Shown here piece by piece: positions 27,848 to 37,287 of a DNA stretch of 64,000 bases. Source of the stretch: Desulfurispirillum indicum S5. Lineage in GTDB: Bacteria; Chrysiogenota; Chrysiogenetes; Chrysiogenales; Chrysiogenaceae. Positions within the stretch are counted from its first letter, which is position 1. Each line of letters begins with the position of its first letter. A program made the translations under genes and the position numbers. The DNA lies in assembly GCF_000177635.2 (NCBI RefSeq), contig NC_014836.1:973501-1037500 (forward strand), given 5' to 3'. Below the pieces are notes generated by a model. That model made no database searches, was not told where the DNA came from, and saw nothing but the letters and a program-made list of their open reading frames with translations.

Positions 27848-28948
27848 GAGCTGTTCAGCAAAAGGTAAATCAGAATCAAGGCTCCAGCCTGCGTTCTTTT
27901 TTTTGCTTTGAATTTCAGCAGCCAGTTGGAGGAGCTGGTCAATCAGGTCATCCACAAGCTGTTCTCGTTTCTGTCGAATAGCCAGCGTGCTACTGCGTTG
28001 AAAGCTGATGGCTAAATGCTTTTGCAGGCGTTTGGTCAGCGACCAGGTGCGGTGCGTCAACTCTTTCCAGAAAGCTTCCTGCCCTTTTCGGGGCAAAAAG
28101 TCTTGAGCTGTCCAAGAGGGCGGCTGGCAGGATAAAAGGTAGCCCTTACCATAGCGTTGTGTGTTGAGCTGCGAAATATTCTGAGGTTTGGTGCCACCAA
28201 AGGCCTGGACAGCCAGGTTGGGAAAAAACACTAGGGTTTGAGGGTCGTAAAGTCCTTTCTCGCGCGCTTTACGGGCTCTTTTGGTTTCATCAGAAAAGAA
28301 GGCTGAGGTGATTTTCTGATGAAGCTGATGTGCAAGGGAACTGGCATAAAGCGGGCTGATCAAGTGGTAGTTGCTATTTCCTAATGGAAAATAGACTTGC
28401 TTGGTCAACTGGCCGGACTGAACCTGTTTATCCTGAAGTGCTGCCTTGAAGCCTTCCAGCCACTCCTGGTACTGCTCATCAGTTTGACTCAAAGCTTCAA
28501 GGGTTGGGCTCTGGCCCTTGGCAATTTCATCTAGCAGCATGACTCCATTGGCTTCTAGCTTTAAAAGTATGGCGACATAAAATACTGCGGCATTGCCAAC
28601 AAAGTCAACTTCTAAACCAGAGACGGAAGCTGAGGTTAGGTAGTTATTTTTTTGGAGCTTTGCTGATTCTTCTGAAAAAAGAACTCCCGAACTACGAGTG
28701 TCTGAGTGGGTGTATTTGGCTGCATGAGTCGCTCTGCTGATCTGTTTAGCTCGTTTAGATGCATCAGTAAGCCAGTTTTCAGGTTTGATCAATTTATTGC
28801 GCATGGCTTGCAATTGTTCCAGCTGGTCTTGGTCGGCTACGGCTCTGGCTTTTTCCACTTCCTTGTCGTTTAATTCCAATTTGTCACTCAGCCGGTTACT
28901 GATGTAATCAAGAACCTTATCAGCCAGTGTTGTTTCCTGCTCTTGCAT
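27848..28948 (-). pseudogene. csy1: csy1 (Cas8f) N-terminal fragment
   Basis: Encodes the first 367 residues of Csy1, the large subunit that recognises the PAM with Csy2. It begins MQEQETTLADKVLDYISNRL with RBS AAGGAG and stops being Csy1 at DLPFAEQL, where the IS begins. Joining 28948-27848 to 26533-26294 (one GAG kept) gives 1341 nt, exactly 447 codons, and restores AEQLWLDP. The frame runs on into the IS, adding about 20 foreign residues. Some function of the truncated protein is unlikely because the C-terminal helical bundle is lost. Confidence 0.93.
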
Positions 28949-28962
28949 GGAAGTACTCCTTG

Positions 28963-29341
28963 TTATTTAAGTTCTTGGTGGACACCCAGCAGAGGGTGGT
29001 AATGCCACTGCTCATCAGCTCTTAAGCGAATTTGCATAAACCTTTTGCAGATGGTAGCGACCTCCTCATCCTGCCTTTCTGCTTGCTCATTGATTAAATT
29101 CTGGGGGTCCGTCATGATCCAGGGCTGAATGCGGTCAGCCAATTGTACATCAACATGCTGAAAGCGCTGGTCTTGACTAACGGGTTCCTGTCCAGGTTGC
29201 CAGGAATGAAATTTCAACTCCTCCAGTTCGTCTTCCTGGTACAACAGCAGTAATTCATCTGGGCTGCTTTTACGAAAGGGTGTGCGACGTTGGAATTCAT
29301 AGCTCCAGGTCGGATTCTTCTGCCACCAGAGGGCTGCATAT
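28963..29341 (-). pseudogene. cas3: cas3 (Cas2-3 fusion) C-terminal fragment
   Basis: Encodes the last 125 or so residues of type I-F Cas3, read as YAALWWQKNPTWSYEFQRRT to the end FMQIRLRADEQWHYHPLLGV. It stops 14 bases before csy1. It is separated from the helicase part by IS3 copy 2. The TAT at 29339-29341 is one copy of the target duplication. Confidence 0.9.
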
Positions 29342-29433
29342 TATAATGGGCCCAGTAAATCGGACAGGGGTTTAAGTTTGGCAAAGTCATCGGAAGTGGC
29401 GTAGATTGACCTGATCCAAACATCACCTGGAGA

Positions 29434-29751
29434 GTGACTATAGTGCAACGTAAGACATTTACCAATGAGTTCAAAGCCAAGGTAGCCCTTGAGGCGCTGC
29501 GTGAAGAAAAGACTGTTCAGGAGCTGGCTCAGGAGTATGAGGTTCATCCCCAGCAGATCAAGGAGTGGAAGAAGCGTGCTCTGGAAGCCATGCCTGATAT
29601 ATTCGATCGTCCCAACAAGAAGAAGGGCAAGGACAAAGAGGATCGCAATGTTGACGCCCTTTACAAGCAAATTGGCATGCTTCAGGTTGAGAAGGACTTC
29701 CTAAAAAAAAAGTATGTGCAACTCTACGGTCACGAGCCAAAAATGCCATAG
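29434..29751 (+). CDS. IS3-family transposase OrfA (copy 2)
   Basis: 105-aa product identical to the copy 1 OrfA. The A9 slippery run is at 29703-29711, and orfB lies in the -1 frame relative to orfA. Confidence 0.93.
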   Translation: MTIVQRKTFTNEFKAKVALEALREEKTVQELAQEYEVHPQQIKEWKKRALEAMPDIFDRPNKKKGKDKEDRNVDALYKQIGMLQVEKDFLKKKYVQLYGHEPKMP

Positions 29752-29780
29752 AGCCAGGCCATAAAAACCTGAGCATACGG

Positions 29781-30593
29781 ATGCAGTGCAAGTTGCTTGG
29801 CATCAGCCACTCGACCTACTATTACCAGTCACGTTCGTCGGCGCTGGAGGAATCTGATCTTGAAATACTGAAGGTTGTTCTCAGGGTGCTGCAAGACATT
29901 CCCACCTTCGGTTATCGCAAGATAGCCATACAGCTCAATGAGGAACATGATATGGCCGTGAGTTCCAAACAGGTGCGGCGCATTATGCACAAGCATGGGC
30001 TGCGTGCGATTTACCCCAAACCCAATCTTTCACGGGCCAACAAGCAGCACAAGAAGTATCCGTACTTGCTGCGAGGATTGAATATCTGGCTTCCCAACCA
30101 GGTTTGGGCCACTGATATCACGTACTTGAAGCTTGGCGCCAAGACGGTGTACCTGACAGCTATCATAGATCTGTTCAGCCGCAAAGTACTGAGCTGGCGC
30201 ATCTCCAACACCATGGATACCTGCTTTTGCCTCGAAGCACTGGATGAAGCCATCAGACGCTATGGAGTCCCTGGGATATTCAACACCGACCAGGGAAGCC
30301 AATATAGCTCAGAGGCATTTACGCAAAGACTCAAGAGTCACGGCATCAGAATCAGCATGGACGGCAAAGGCAGAGCCCTTGACAATGTCTACGTAGAGCG
30401 CCTTTGGCGCAGTGTGAAATACGAAAACATCTATATCAAATGCTATGAGAACATGACCGAACTCAAGGAAGGAGTAAAGCGATACTTCACCTTCTACAAT
30501 AGCAGAAGGTTTCATCAGTCTCTTGACTACAGAACACCAGACAAAATGTACATGTCAGTATTTAGAATAAAGGAGGAAAAGCTTGCGGCATAG
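29781..30593 (+). CDS. IS3-family transposase OrfB (copy 2)
   Basis: 270-aa DDE transposase identical to the copy 1 product. Its frame has no stop between the A9 run and ATG 29781, which supports production as an OrfAB fusion. Confidence 0.93.
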   Translation: MQCKLLGISHSTYYYQSRSSALEESDLEILKVVLRVLQDIPTFGYRKIAIQLNEEHDMAVSSKQVRRIMHKHGLRAIYPKPNLSRANKQHKKYPYLLRGLNIWLPNQVWATDITYLKLGAKTVYLTAIIDLFSRKVLSWRISNTMDTCFCLEALDEAIRRYGVPGIFNTDQGSQYSSEAFTQRLKSHGIRISMDGKGRALDNVYVERLWRSVKYENIYIKCYENMTELKEGVKRYFTFYNSRRFHQSLDYRTPDKMYMSVFRIKEEKLAA

Positions 30594-30652
30594 GCTGCAA
30601 TAAGAAAACTTAAACTTCCTCGAAATATGTCTGGACAACTGGGCCCACTTTA

Positions 30653-32121
30653 TATTCAGCCTGTTTCTCTGAACCAAAGAGCTTGGCAGCCAAGTGTTCG
30701 TGCTCCAGGTCAACGAGATTACTGGCTGGAGTGTGGTTTTTTCGGCGCAAGAGCCTTGGTGTGGCATTGATATGCTTGTATTGACTTTCTTCCAGAATAA
30801 CTTCCAAGTCATGAGATAACAATGGGAAGTCTTGTGATTCAAAGCCGGGTTTCGAGTAAGCCGGTTTTTTGTTTTGCAGGGCTTTAAAGTTCTTTCTGGG
30901 TATAAGCAGGTTAGGGTGCTGCGGTGCATTTTGCCGATGGCGTTGAATGCGACCTGCCAACTGGATGAGTGAGCGCATGGAGCTGGGTTCAGCAATGGCC
31001 CAGTCATAGTCATGATCACGCCCCACTTCTGTAACTGCCGAACCGAGAACAATGAAGATATGTTGGGTTTCATTGCCTTGCTTCAGGGCATCGGCAATCA
31101 TCGGGTTTTCCCAGACTTTTTCAGGCTCATTGCGGTTAAGAATTTCATCCAGAAACTTTTCAATGCGTGAACGTATCAATAGCGGGTATTGGCCATGATA
31201 GACACAAAAGTGCAATCTATAGTTCTCAGGCAGAGGTTTTGCGAAGAGCTTTTGTGCTACGGCAACCAAGGGGTTGATGTTGGCCATGCGAATCAACCCA
31301 AAGGAAACCTCTTTGCCTGCAGCCTTTCCACCAGAAGGTTGCTTGTGCTGGTCATGTAATTCAAGCAGCGCCCGCTGGAAAGAATCTGCCAAACTTTGTG
31401 CCACCTTTTCCGAAGAGAGGGACTCACTGCTGACATCCAGGAGCTGACCCCAGCGCAAGGGTGCTTCTTTTTGCTGTTTTTTTACCAGTTCCTTAATTCT
31501 GCTTGTGACAAAGTCATTATGAGCTACCGCAAAATCCTGCTCATTACTTAGAGTATGGCTGGTTGAATTAAATTCATCAAACCAAGCACAGGGAATAACA
31601 TTGGATTGTTCTGATGGTTCGCCCCTGGCTTGCAGATAGCTGCATCTACCTGCCTTATAGGCAGAAAACAGAGCTTCAACCAATGATGGTGGCAAAGTGG
31701 CCGAAGAAAGCAGCACACGTGAGCCTAACAGACCTGCCCAGTGAACAAGCCGACAAAGTGCAGGCAGGTCTTCCAATCCAAAATCATCCGGCTCATCCAG
31801 TACCAGGTCAGAAGTCATTAGGCGCAGCATGGGCGCAATTTGGCGCCCACCTCTTGCTCCCTCAGTTGCGGGCATGAGATAATCAATGGTACTGATCAGC
31901 ACCGGCGCACTGACCAGTTGCAGGAGTTTTGGGCTGGCTTTTAACCAATTTGATACGTTTTCATCCAGCAGACCCTCATAGTGGACATGCAAGTCTGGAT
32001 CAATCATGTCCTGGGCTGACTCGCTACCTGTTTTCTCCAAAACAGATATAGGTTTTTTGGGATTTTCTGGGTCATGTTTTCCCTGATCATAAAGCTCTTT
32101 TACTGCTTGGGAACCGACTAA
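30653..32121 (-). pseudogene. cas3: cas3 middle fragment (helicase domain)
   Basis: About 489 codons of the Cas3 SF2 helicase. DEAD-like motif II LVLDEPDDFGLED, motif III LLSSATLP and C-terminal RecA motif VI AGRIQRHRQ are visible. It is bounded by IS3 copy 2 on one side and the IS5-family element on the other. A start codon at 32133 lies in the IS, so any product would lack the Cas2, HD and Walker A parts. Confidence 0.92.
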
Positions 32122-32204
32122 GAGCTTGTCCATAAATAATCATTGACCATCATGATAGTTTGCTATAGAATGATTCAGTGAGAGATCATTCATGGCGGTG
32201 ATTT

Positions 32205-32693
32205 ATGTCTAAAGTGCAATCATGGGAAGTCTCAGATGCTTTCTGGCAAAGAGTTGAGCCTTTGCTGCCAATCCAGCAAAGAGATCTTGACAAGGTCTAC
32301 AAGCGCAAGCCTGGTGGTGGGCGCAAGCGACTTAACCCCAGGAAGGCGTTTTCCGGCATTGTCTATGTTCTGCGCACCGGTTGTCAGTGGAAAGCGATAC
32401 CCAAGGAGCAGTTTGGTTGCGCCAGTGCCGTGCACAAGTACTTCATTGAGTGGAGTAAGGCCGGTGTATTCGAAGCTATTTGGCGTCAAGGGCTGGCTGA
32501 GTACGACGAGATGGAGGGAATTGCCTGGGAGTGGCAAAGCATAGATGGCGGAATGTACAAAGCACCAATGGCTCTTGAAACCGTAGGGAAGAACCCGACG
32601 GATCGGGGAAAAAAACGGGAGCAAGCGTCATGTCCTGGTGGACGGTCGTGGCGTCCCGTTGTCCATCGTCGTAACCGGAGCGAACCGGCATGA
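32205..32693 (+). CDS. IS5-family transposase, N-terminal frame
   Basis: 162-aa frame with the DUF4096-like N-terminus (SDAFWQRVEPLLP, GGGRKRLNPRKAFSGIVYVL) and the first catalytic Asp in QSIDGGMYKAP. True homology ends at NPTDRGKK, beside an A7 run (32609-32615); the rest is out of frame. It overlaps the second frame, to which it must be joined by frameshifting, or the A7 run carries a 1-base indel. Confidence 0.85.
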   Translation: MSKVQSWEVSDAFWQRVEPLLPIQQRDLDKVYKRKPGGGRKRLNPRKAFSGIVYVLRTGCQWKAIPKEQFGCASAVHKYFIEWSKAGVFEAIWRQGLAEYDEMEGIAWEWQSIDGGMYKAPMALETVGKNPTDRGKKREQASCPGGRSWRPVVHRRNRSEPA

Positions 32694-33042
32694 TGTGAGC
32701 CAGCTTGAAGCTGTTCTTGATGGCGTAGTCTTCGAGAAGCCTGCAGAGCAGGAGCAGCATCTTTGCGCAGATTGTGGCTACAAGGGAAAGCAGGCGCTCA
32801 GCAGCATTCTTCAGCGCGGATACATACCCCATGTAAAGCAGCGAAAAGAAGAGATCGAGGACAAGAAGCGTGACCCATCAAAGAAGGCGAGGCGCTGGAT
32901 AGTGGAAGCATCTATTTCCTGGTTCAACCGTTTCAGGAAGATTCATGTGCGCTTTGAGAAGCTTGAGGTCACTCACTACGGGTTGACGTGTCTTGCGGCA
33001 GCCATAATCACATACAGGAAAATCGGCGTAATTTATGGATAA
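32638..33042 (+). CDS. IS5-family transposase, C-terminal frame
   Basis: 134-aa frame continuing the transposase: LVDGRGVPLSIVVTGANRHD with the second Asp, and RRWIVEASISWFNRFRKI with the catalytic Glu. The homologous sequence begins a little upstream of this ATG (GSKRHVLVDG), so it is the second half of one protein. Confidence 0.85.
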   Translation: MDGRGVPLSIVVTGANRHDVSQLEAVLDGVVFEKPAEQEQHLCADCGYKGKQALSSILQRGYIPHVKQRKEEIEDKKRDPSKKARRWIVEASISWFNRFRKIHVRFEKLEVTHYGLTCLAAAIITYRKIGVIYG

Positions 33043-33046
33043 GTTC

Positions 33047-34510
33047 TAAGGTTGCCAGATCCTCTTTGTCTAGTCTCAGTTTTTCTTTGAAAGCATCACC
33101 TGTTTGCAGGGTAAGGGTTCTCAGTCCCAGGGCTACATTGAAGCGGCAGCCACGTTTCTCATTAGCAAGTCCATACATGATGCTTGCATTGGCAAAGGTT
33201 TTCCCACATCCCGTTGAAGCCAGATTGATACCAAAAAAACCCTGCTTTTCTGAACGAGGGCCAAGACTTTTTGCCAGATCATAGGCTTTGTCCTGCCAGC
33301 GAAAGCGGTTCAAGGTGACTCGTTTACTCAAGGCTTTAACACGGGTGATGGCAGGGAGTTGTTTGGAAAGATCAGGGAGTCGGCGTGCCAGAAGGTAAGC
33401 ATGGTGAGCCACTCCCAGATTATGCTCATCCAACTTTTGCTTGAGTTGTTCTGTTTTGCGGTCTGTATTAGCATGGGCTTTATAAGATTTGTCTTGCCAA
33501 GCTGCTGTAGGCTGGCTGGCTGAATAAATATGGTCAGCCAAAGTTAACACCATTCTGGCAAGGTGACTGGTATAGAGATCGCTTAAGCCAGGATGACTTT
33601 TCAAGCTGTTGGCTTTCAGTGCTCTTTTTGCCAAACTGCAAGCCTTGCTACGCCAAATCTTACTGCGCAGAGGAGTACCATGTGGGAAGTCCCACACACC
33701 TTGCCATTCTACTGGTCCCCAGTCACTCCGATAAAGCTGGGGTGAATTCCAACCAGCATTGAAGTCATCAGTCAGCCATTCATCTATTTCATCAAGATAA
33801 GGAACAATCTGGGCGTGATCTTTAGGGAATACGGGTAGTCGATGATGGCTGACGATCAACCAGGCAACAGTTAACGCCAGAGGCTGGTGTTGAGCCAATT
33901 TCTTCAAAGGGGCTTTGGGGCGAACACTAATGTCTTTTTCAAGTTTCTCCAGCAGATCTTGTTCCATTTCAGGTGAAACCAAGTTGAGCTTTTCTAGCCA
34001 CTCCATGTCTTCCAGGTCATCAATAAAGGCCATAAAGAGGCGCAAAGAAATCCATTCATGTCTTAGGGGTTCACTCAGTGGTTTTTTCTTCTTTTTGGGG
34101 TTGAGCTTGTCCTGAAAACGTTTATTGGCTTTACCAAAATCATGGAATAGTCCCGCAATAGATGCCAGTAAAGCTAAGGCATCGAGGGTGTTCCAATCAT
34201 TTTCATCCTCTCTGCGCAGAATATCGCGACTGGTAATGTTTGTTGGCACTGCTCCTTCACTGTTGAACTGACTGGCATCACCGACAATCCACATAAGCTC
34301 GCTGTGATTGCGACCCCGAATCCAGTGGCAGGCAACGGCAGTATTGCGTCGGGCTTTTTTCCGCAACATGCGGCGCAGGGTCTCAAGTCCCTGCATGGTT
34401 ATAGCCGTCTGCCAGGTGCGATCCCCTTTGCGCTCGGCAAACTGGTCAAGGATGCGCCGTGTCTCAACAAGCGCATTTTTGCTGCACTGGGATACAATCA
34501 AAACATTCAT
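33047..34510 (-). pseudogene. cas3: cas3 (Cas2-3 fusion) N-terminal fragment
   Basis: 488 codons of type I-F Cas2-3. It begins with a Cas2 domain (MNVLIVSQCSKNALVETRRI, residues 1 to about 90), then the HD nuclease (LFHDFGKANKRFQ, SHHRLPVFP) and Walker A NLASTGCGKTFAN (about residue 440). The IS5 element cuts it at DLATL. Joining 34510-33047, 32118-30653 and 29338-28963 gives 3306 nt, exactly 1102 codons. The Cas2 domain could still be made as part of a truncated protein, so adaptation might survive. Confidence 0.93.
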
Positions 34511-35484
34511 GTAGTTCCCTTGCCTTCTTGAGTGGCTATCATTTTGACGGTATCAATCATGAAATCGAGCGCTTCATGCTGGGTGAGTGTTTCAATACAT
34601 GCCTGCCGAAATTCCTGCTCACTATGCCCCTGCATGGCAGAAAGAAAAGCCTGGGGTAATATCATGGCATCTTTAATCAAATCCGCGATATCAAATACCA
34701 ATCCACCACGTCGCGTTTTTCCATGTAAAACGGCAAGGCCATGGGGAAGCCCCAATACCCAGGCTGCGGTTGCCCCCAGACCGTAGGCCAGATAGTTTCC
34801 ATGATCCAGAAAACGATTGGCGGGATCACTTCCACTGCCTTTTTTTGCTCGTATAAATTCACCATAGTCTGTGGTATTGGCTGCAATTTTAAAGAGTTCC
34901 TTGGTGAGTCTTGCCTCTTGAGTCAGGAGTGAGTTTGTATCGGGGGCCTTATCAATACTTGCATCGGCCTTATCAAGAGCTCTTTTCAATGACTCTCCAT
35001 CCGGTGAAAACCCAGCCTGTTCCAACTGACGATTTTTCAGCCAGTGTTTCTTTATGCGGTCAATCCTGGTGTGTTGAATTATTTTGGCTGCTTCAAGGCG
35101 TTTAGCATCATCAAACCAAAAGCTAACCCAGGCCTGAAGATACTCAGTTGGCCGATACTCGCTTTGAGGACAGAACCACGCCACTTCAATATCCATTTCA
35201 TTGGCACTGAAAAGAGGGGTACCACCGCCACCGCAAAACCCGACAAGCACACCAGCCTTGGAAAGTTCACGCATCGCTGCCTGTGTGATAGACGTGCCAG
35301 TGCTCAGCAGCAGGGTTGTGGTGTTGGCAATGGGGATATTCCAGTACATGGAGCGTTTACCAGCGTCCGTCACATATTCGACTCGCCCACCGTTAACGAG
35401 AACTCGACAGTGCTCCAACAAGTAGATATTTGCCCGTTTTGAGTGAAGAATACTCTTCAAGTCTGTAGGAGAAATCTGATCCAT
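34507..35484 (-). CDS. cas1: type I-F integrase Cas1
   Basis: 325-aa spacer-integration nuclease. Metal-binding residues are Glu190 (TQEARLTKELF), His254 (VLHGKTRRGG), Asp265 and Asp268 (VFDIADLIKD), matching the positions known for I-F Cas1. The protein is full length. It overlaps cas3 by 4 bases. In I-F it works with Cas2-3, here broken. The DnaQ-like gene ends 1 base upstream of its start. Confidence 0.96.
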   Translation of the reverse strand: MDQISPTDLKSILHSKRANIYLLEHCRVLVNGGRVEYVTDAGKRSMYWNIPIANTTTLLLSTGTSITQAAMRELSKAGVLVGFCGGGGTPLFSANEMDIEVAWFCPQSEYRPTEYLQAWVSFWFDDAKRLEAAKIIQHTRIDRIKKHWLKNRQLEQAGFSPDGESLKRALDKADASIDKAPDTNSLLTQEARLTKELFKIAANTTDYGEFIRAKKGSGSDPANRFLDHGNYLAYGLGATAAWVLGLPHGLAVLHGKTRRGGLVFDIADLIKDAMILPQAFLSAMQGHSEQEFRQACIETLTQHEALDFMIDTVKMIATQEGKGTT

Positions 35485-35485
35485 T

Positions 35486-35995
35486 CTATTCCCTCCTCAT
35501 CTCCTCCCACACCATAGCTGTCAGGCGAGCATCGCCCAGAGCACGGTGGAGCTGTATTTCCGGTGGCAGCTTGCCCAGCACATGCTGGGCAAGGTACTCC
35601 AGTTTATGGTTTGGGAGCCGTGGGTATTTCCTGCGGCCAAGTCTGAGGGTGCAGTGGCTGGGATTTGCCATGGACAGCCCCAGTCGCTGCAGTTCACTAT
35701 GGACAAACCTCATGTCAAACGGTGCATTGTGGGCCACAATGGGGTGATGTTCAATGAACCATATAAATTGCGGCCAGATTTCCCCTGGCGCGGGTTGCCC
35801 TGCCAGCATCGCGGTGGTAATGCCATGTACGCCAGTGGTTGCGGCAGAAACTGGCACGCCAACCTGTATAAGGCTGCAGAACTCGGCAATCACTTGCCCT
35901 TGCTCCATCTTCACAGCGGCTATTTCGATCACCCGCGCCCCTCTGGCGGGTGAAAGTCCTGTGGTTTCCACATCAATGGCGACAAATGTGTTCAT
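35486..35995 (-). CDS. DnaQ-like DEDDh 3'-5' exonuclease
   Basis: 169-aa exonuclease domain protein with a full DEDDh set: Asp8 and Glu10 (AIDVETTGL), Asp94 (HNAPFDMRF), His150 and Asp155 (HRALGDARLT). It is the size of a bare epsilon-like domain, with no polymerase-binding or other domain. It ends 1 base before cas1 and starts the operon, so it should be co-transcribed with the cas genes. DnaQ-family exonucleases trim prespacers in other CRISPR types, so a role in spacer acquisition is a reasonable inference. Confidence 0.85.
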   Translation of the reverse strand: MNTFVAIDVETTGLSPARGARVIEIAAVKMEQGQVIAEFCSLIQVGVPVSAATTGVHGITTAMLAGQPAPGEIWPQFIWFIEHHPIVAHNAPFDMRFVHSELQRLGLSMANPSHCTLRLGRRKYPRLPNHKLEYLAQHVLGKLPPEIQLHRALGDARLTAMVWEEMRRE

Positions 35996-36087
35996 ATGAA
36001 GATCATCCTACCACACTCACTCTGACAAAACCTGTCATACTGCTTTTTAATCCGCTATAACTCTCCACAGTATATGCAGCCAGGGAT

Positions 36088-36247
36088 CTTCGCACCTGCT
36101 TGCGGGGCTGCCATCCCGTCGCTTCGCGCCACCCCTCCAGGGGAGGGGAATAGGGGCTTCGGTGAGGTGTTGCCTTTTCATAAATCTGCGCAAATCTACC
36201 GTCTATCTGCGGAAAAAAATACGGTTGTTTGATCTTTCCCCCTAACA
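36088..36247. repeat. repeat family E, copy 1 (direct repeat left of the HTH/NTase pair)
   Basis: About 150 bp: GGGATCTTCGCACC, CCACCCCTCCAGGGGAGGGG, then ATCTGCGCAAATCTRCCGTC-like and a TTTCCCCCTA end. A direct copy lies at 37288-37455. The 36000-36368 gap otherwise holds only the promoter and operator of the next gene. Confidence 0.7.
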
Positions 36248-36309
36248 GGCTGCTAAGATAACTCCAGGTCTTCAAACAGTCTGTTGCTTTCACGTATCTC
36301 AAAGAACGA

Positions 36310-36338
36310 TTGACATATTCGGTCACATGACCGAATAT
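36310..36338 (+). promoter_or_regulatory. Promoter with embedded operator for the HTH/NTase pair
   Basis: TTGACA at 36310-36315, a 17-base spacer, then GAATAT at 36333-36338. Within it lies a perfect palindrome TATTCGGTCA-CA-TGACCGAATA (36316-36337), which suggests binding by the winged-helix protein encoded next and autoregulation. Confidence 0.65.
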
Positions 36339-36368
36339 GCAGGTCATATAACTTAAATTGGAGGTTAT

Positions 36369-36698
36369 ATGCTTGAAGCAATTTTTGGTGCAGCTTCCAA
36401 AGAAAAGGTACTGCTTTTCCTCCTTATCCGAAAAAGTGGTTATGCGCGGGAAATTTGTACGTTCTTCGGTTTGTCACTCAGTGCAGTTCAAAAGACACTG
36501 GAAAACCTGGAGCTTGGTGGTGTTCTGATCTCTCGTAGTGTCGGACGCACACGAGTATTTGAACTGAATCCTCGATATGCGTTTCTGAATGAGCTTGAAA
36601 ACCTTCTTGCCAAAGCTTTTGAATATTACCCGGCAGCAGAACGCGAACGCCTCACAATGGTGAGAGCACGCCCAAGACGCAAAGGCAAGCCACTATGA
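36369..36698 (+). CDS. winged-helix DNA-binding protein, putative antitoxin/repressor
   Basis: 109-aa basic protein with an ArsR/MarR-like winged helix: GYAREICTFFGLSLSAVQKT (about residues 24-43, recognition helix) and VLISRSVGRTRVFELNP (wing). The tail is basic (RARPRRKGKP). GGAGG precedes the start. It overlaps the nucleotidyltransferase-like gene by 4 bases. The pair resembles HTH/NTase toxin-antitoxin or AbiE-like modules, with this as the DNA-binding partner. Confidence 0.75.
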   Translation: MLEAIFGAASKEKVLLFLLIRKSGYAREICTFFGLSLSAVQKTLENLELGGVLISRSVGRTRVFELNPRYAFLNELENLLAKAFEYYPAAERERLTMVRARPRRKGKPL

Positions 36699-37237
36699 AG
36701 CCTGTGGCAGAGATGTCTGCGCTTGAACTGAGTGCGTGGGTGTGTGATGCCCTGTATCGTCAGGGTATAGAAGTCGTACTCTCCGGTGGTGCCTGCGTGA
36801 TGATTTACGCCGAAAACAAGTACATGTCGTATGATATTGACCTTATTGACTGCTATATTACCCCACGGAAGAAACTGCGTAGCGTCATGGAAAGCCTGGG
36901 ATTCAGTGAACATCATCGCTATTTTGTGCACAACGAGTCACCATACCTCATCGAATTCCCTGCTGGTCCCCTGGGAATCGGGGATGAAAATATCACCGAT
37001 GTGTATGCGATAGACACTCCATTGGGACAACTTCGACTTTTATCGCCCACTGATTGTGTCAAAGACCGTCTGGCCGCCTTCTACCACTGGGGTGACCTGC
37101 AAAGCCTTGAGCAAGCACTGCTGGTTGCCATGGCAAAAGAAATTGACCTTGAAAATGTGCACTATTGGTCAGCCAGAGAAGGTTGCAGTGAACAATATAT
37201 ACAATTTACGAATGAGCTTAAGCGTCGTCAACAGTGA
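36695..37237 (+). CDS. nucleotidyltransferase-like protein (putative toxin)
   Basis: 180 aa with a minimal nucleotidyltransferase signature: VVLSGGACVMIYAE (about residues 27-40, GG/GS-type loop) followed by YDIDLID (about 47-53, metal-binding Asp pair), and the AbiEii-like LLSPTDCVKDRLAAFYHW (about 116-133). It is translationally coupled to the winged-helix gene. The cassette is flanked by family E direct repeats, which suggests gain as a unit. Toxicity is inferred from family and layout only. Confidence 0.72.
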   Translation: MKPVAEMSALELSAWVCDALYRQGIEVVLSGGACVMIYAENKYMSYDIDLIDCYITPRKKLRSVMESLGFSEHHRYFVHNESPYLIEFPAGPLGIGDENITDVYAIDTPLGQLRLLSPTDCVKDRLAAFYHWGDLQSLEQALLVAMAKEIDLENVHYWSAREGCSEQYIQFTNELKRRQQ

Positions 37238-37287
37238 AGCCACGAGTAGTTCTCGTCACAACTACTCATGGCTTTCAGCACAAAGGG

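Larger units (their letters stand above)
29342..30652 (+). mobile_element. IS3-family insertion sequence, copy 2 (in cas3)
   Basis: 1311 bp, the same element as 26537-27847 but on the plus strand, flanked by a TAT duplication (29339-29341 and 30653-30655). The two copies are inverted relative to each other around a 1494-bp segment (csy1 5' part plus cas3 3' end), a substrate for inversion by homologous recombination. Confidence 0.95.
32122..33046 (+). mobile_element. IS5-family insertion sequence (in cas3)
   Basis: A 925-bp element with ends GAGCTTGTCCATAAAT and (inverted) GAACTTATCCATAAAT and a 3-bp TAA duplication (32119-32121 and 33047-33049). It encodes an IS5-type transposase in two overlapping frames. 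Removing it restores the Cas3 sequence DLATLVGSQAVKELYD. Confidence 0.9.

Noticed and set aside
26537-30652. Composite transposon formed by the two IS3 copies
   Set aside because: Each copy has its own target duplication and the material between them is native cas sequence, so they inserted independently.
36003-36347. 114-codon minus-strand frame upstream of the DnaQ-like gene
   Set aside because: It is made largely of the family E repeat and the operator region, with no RBS or protein-like composition.
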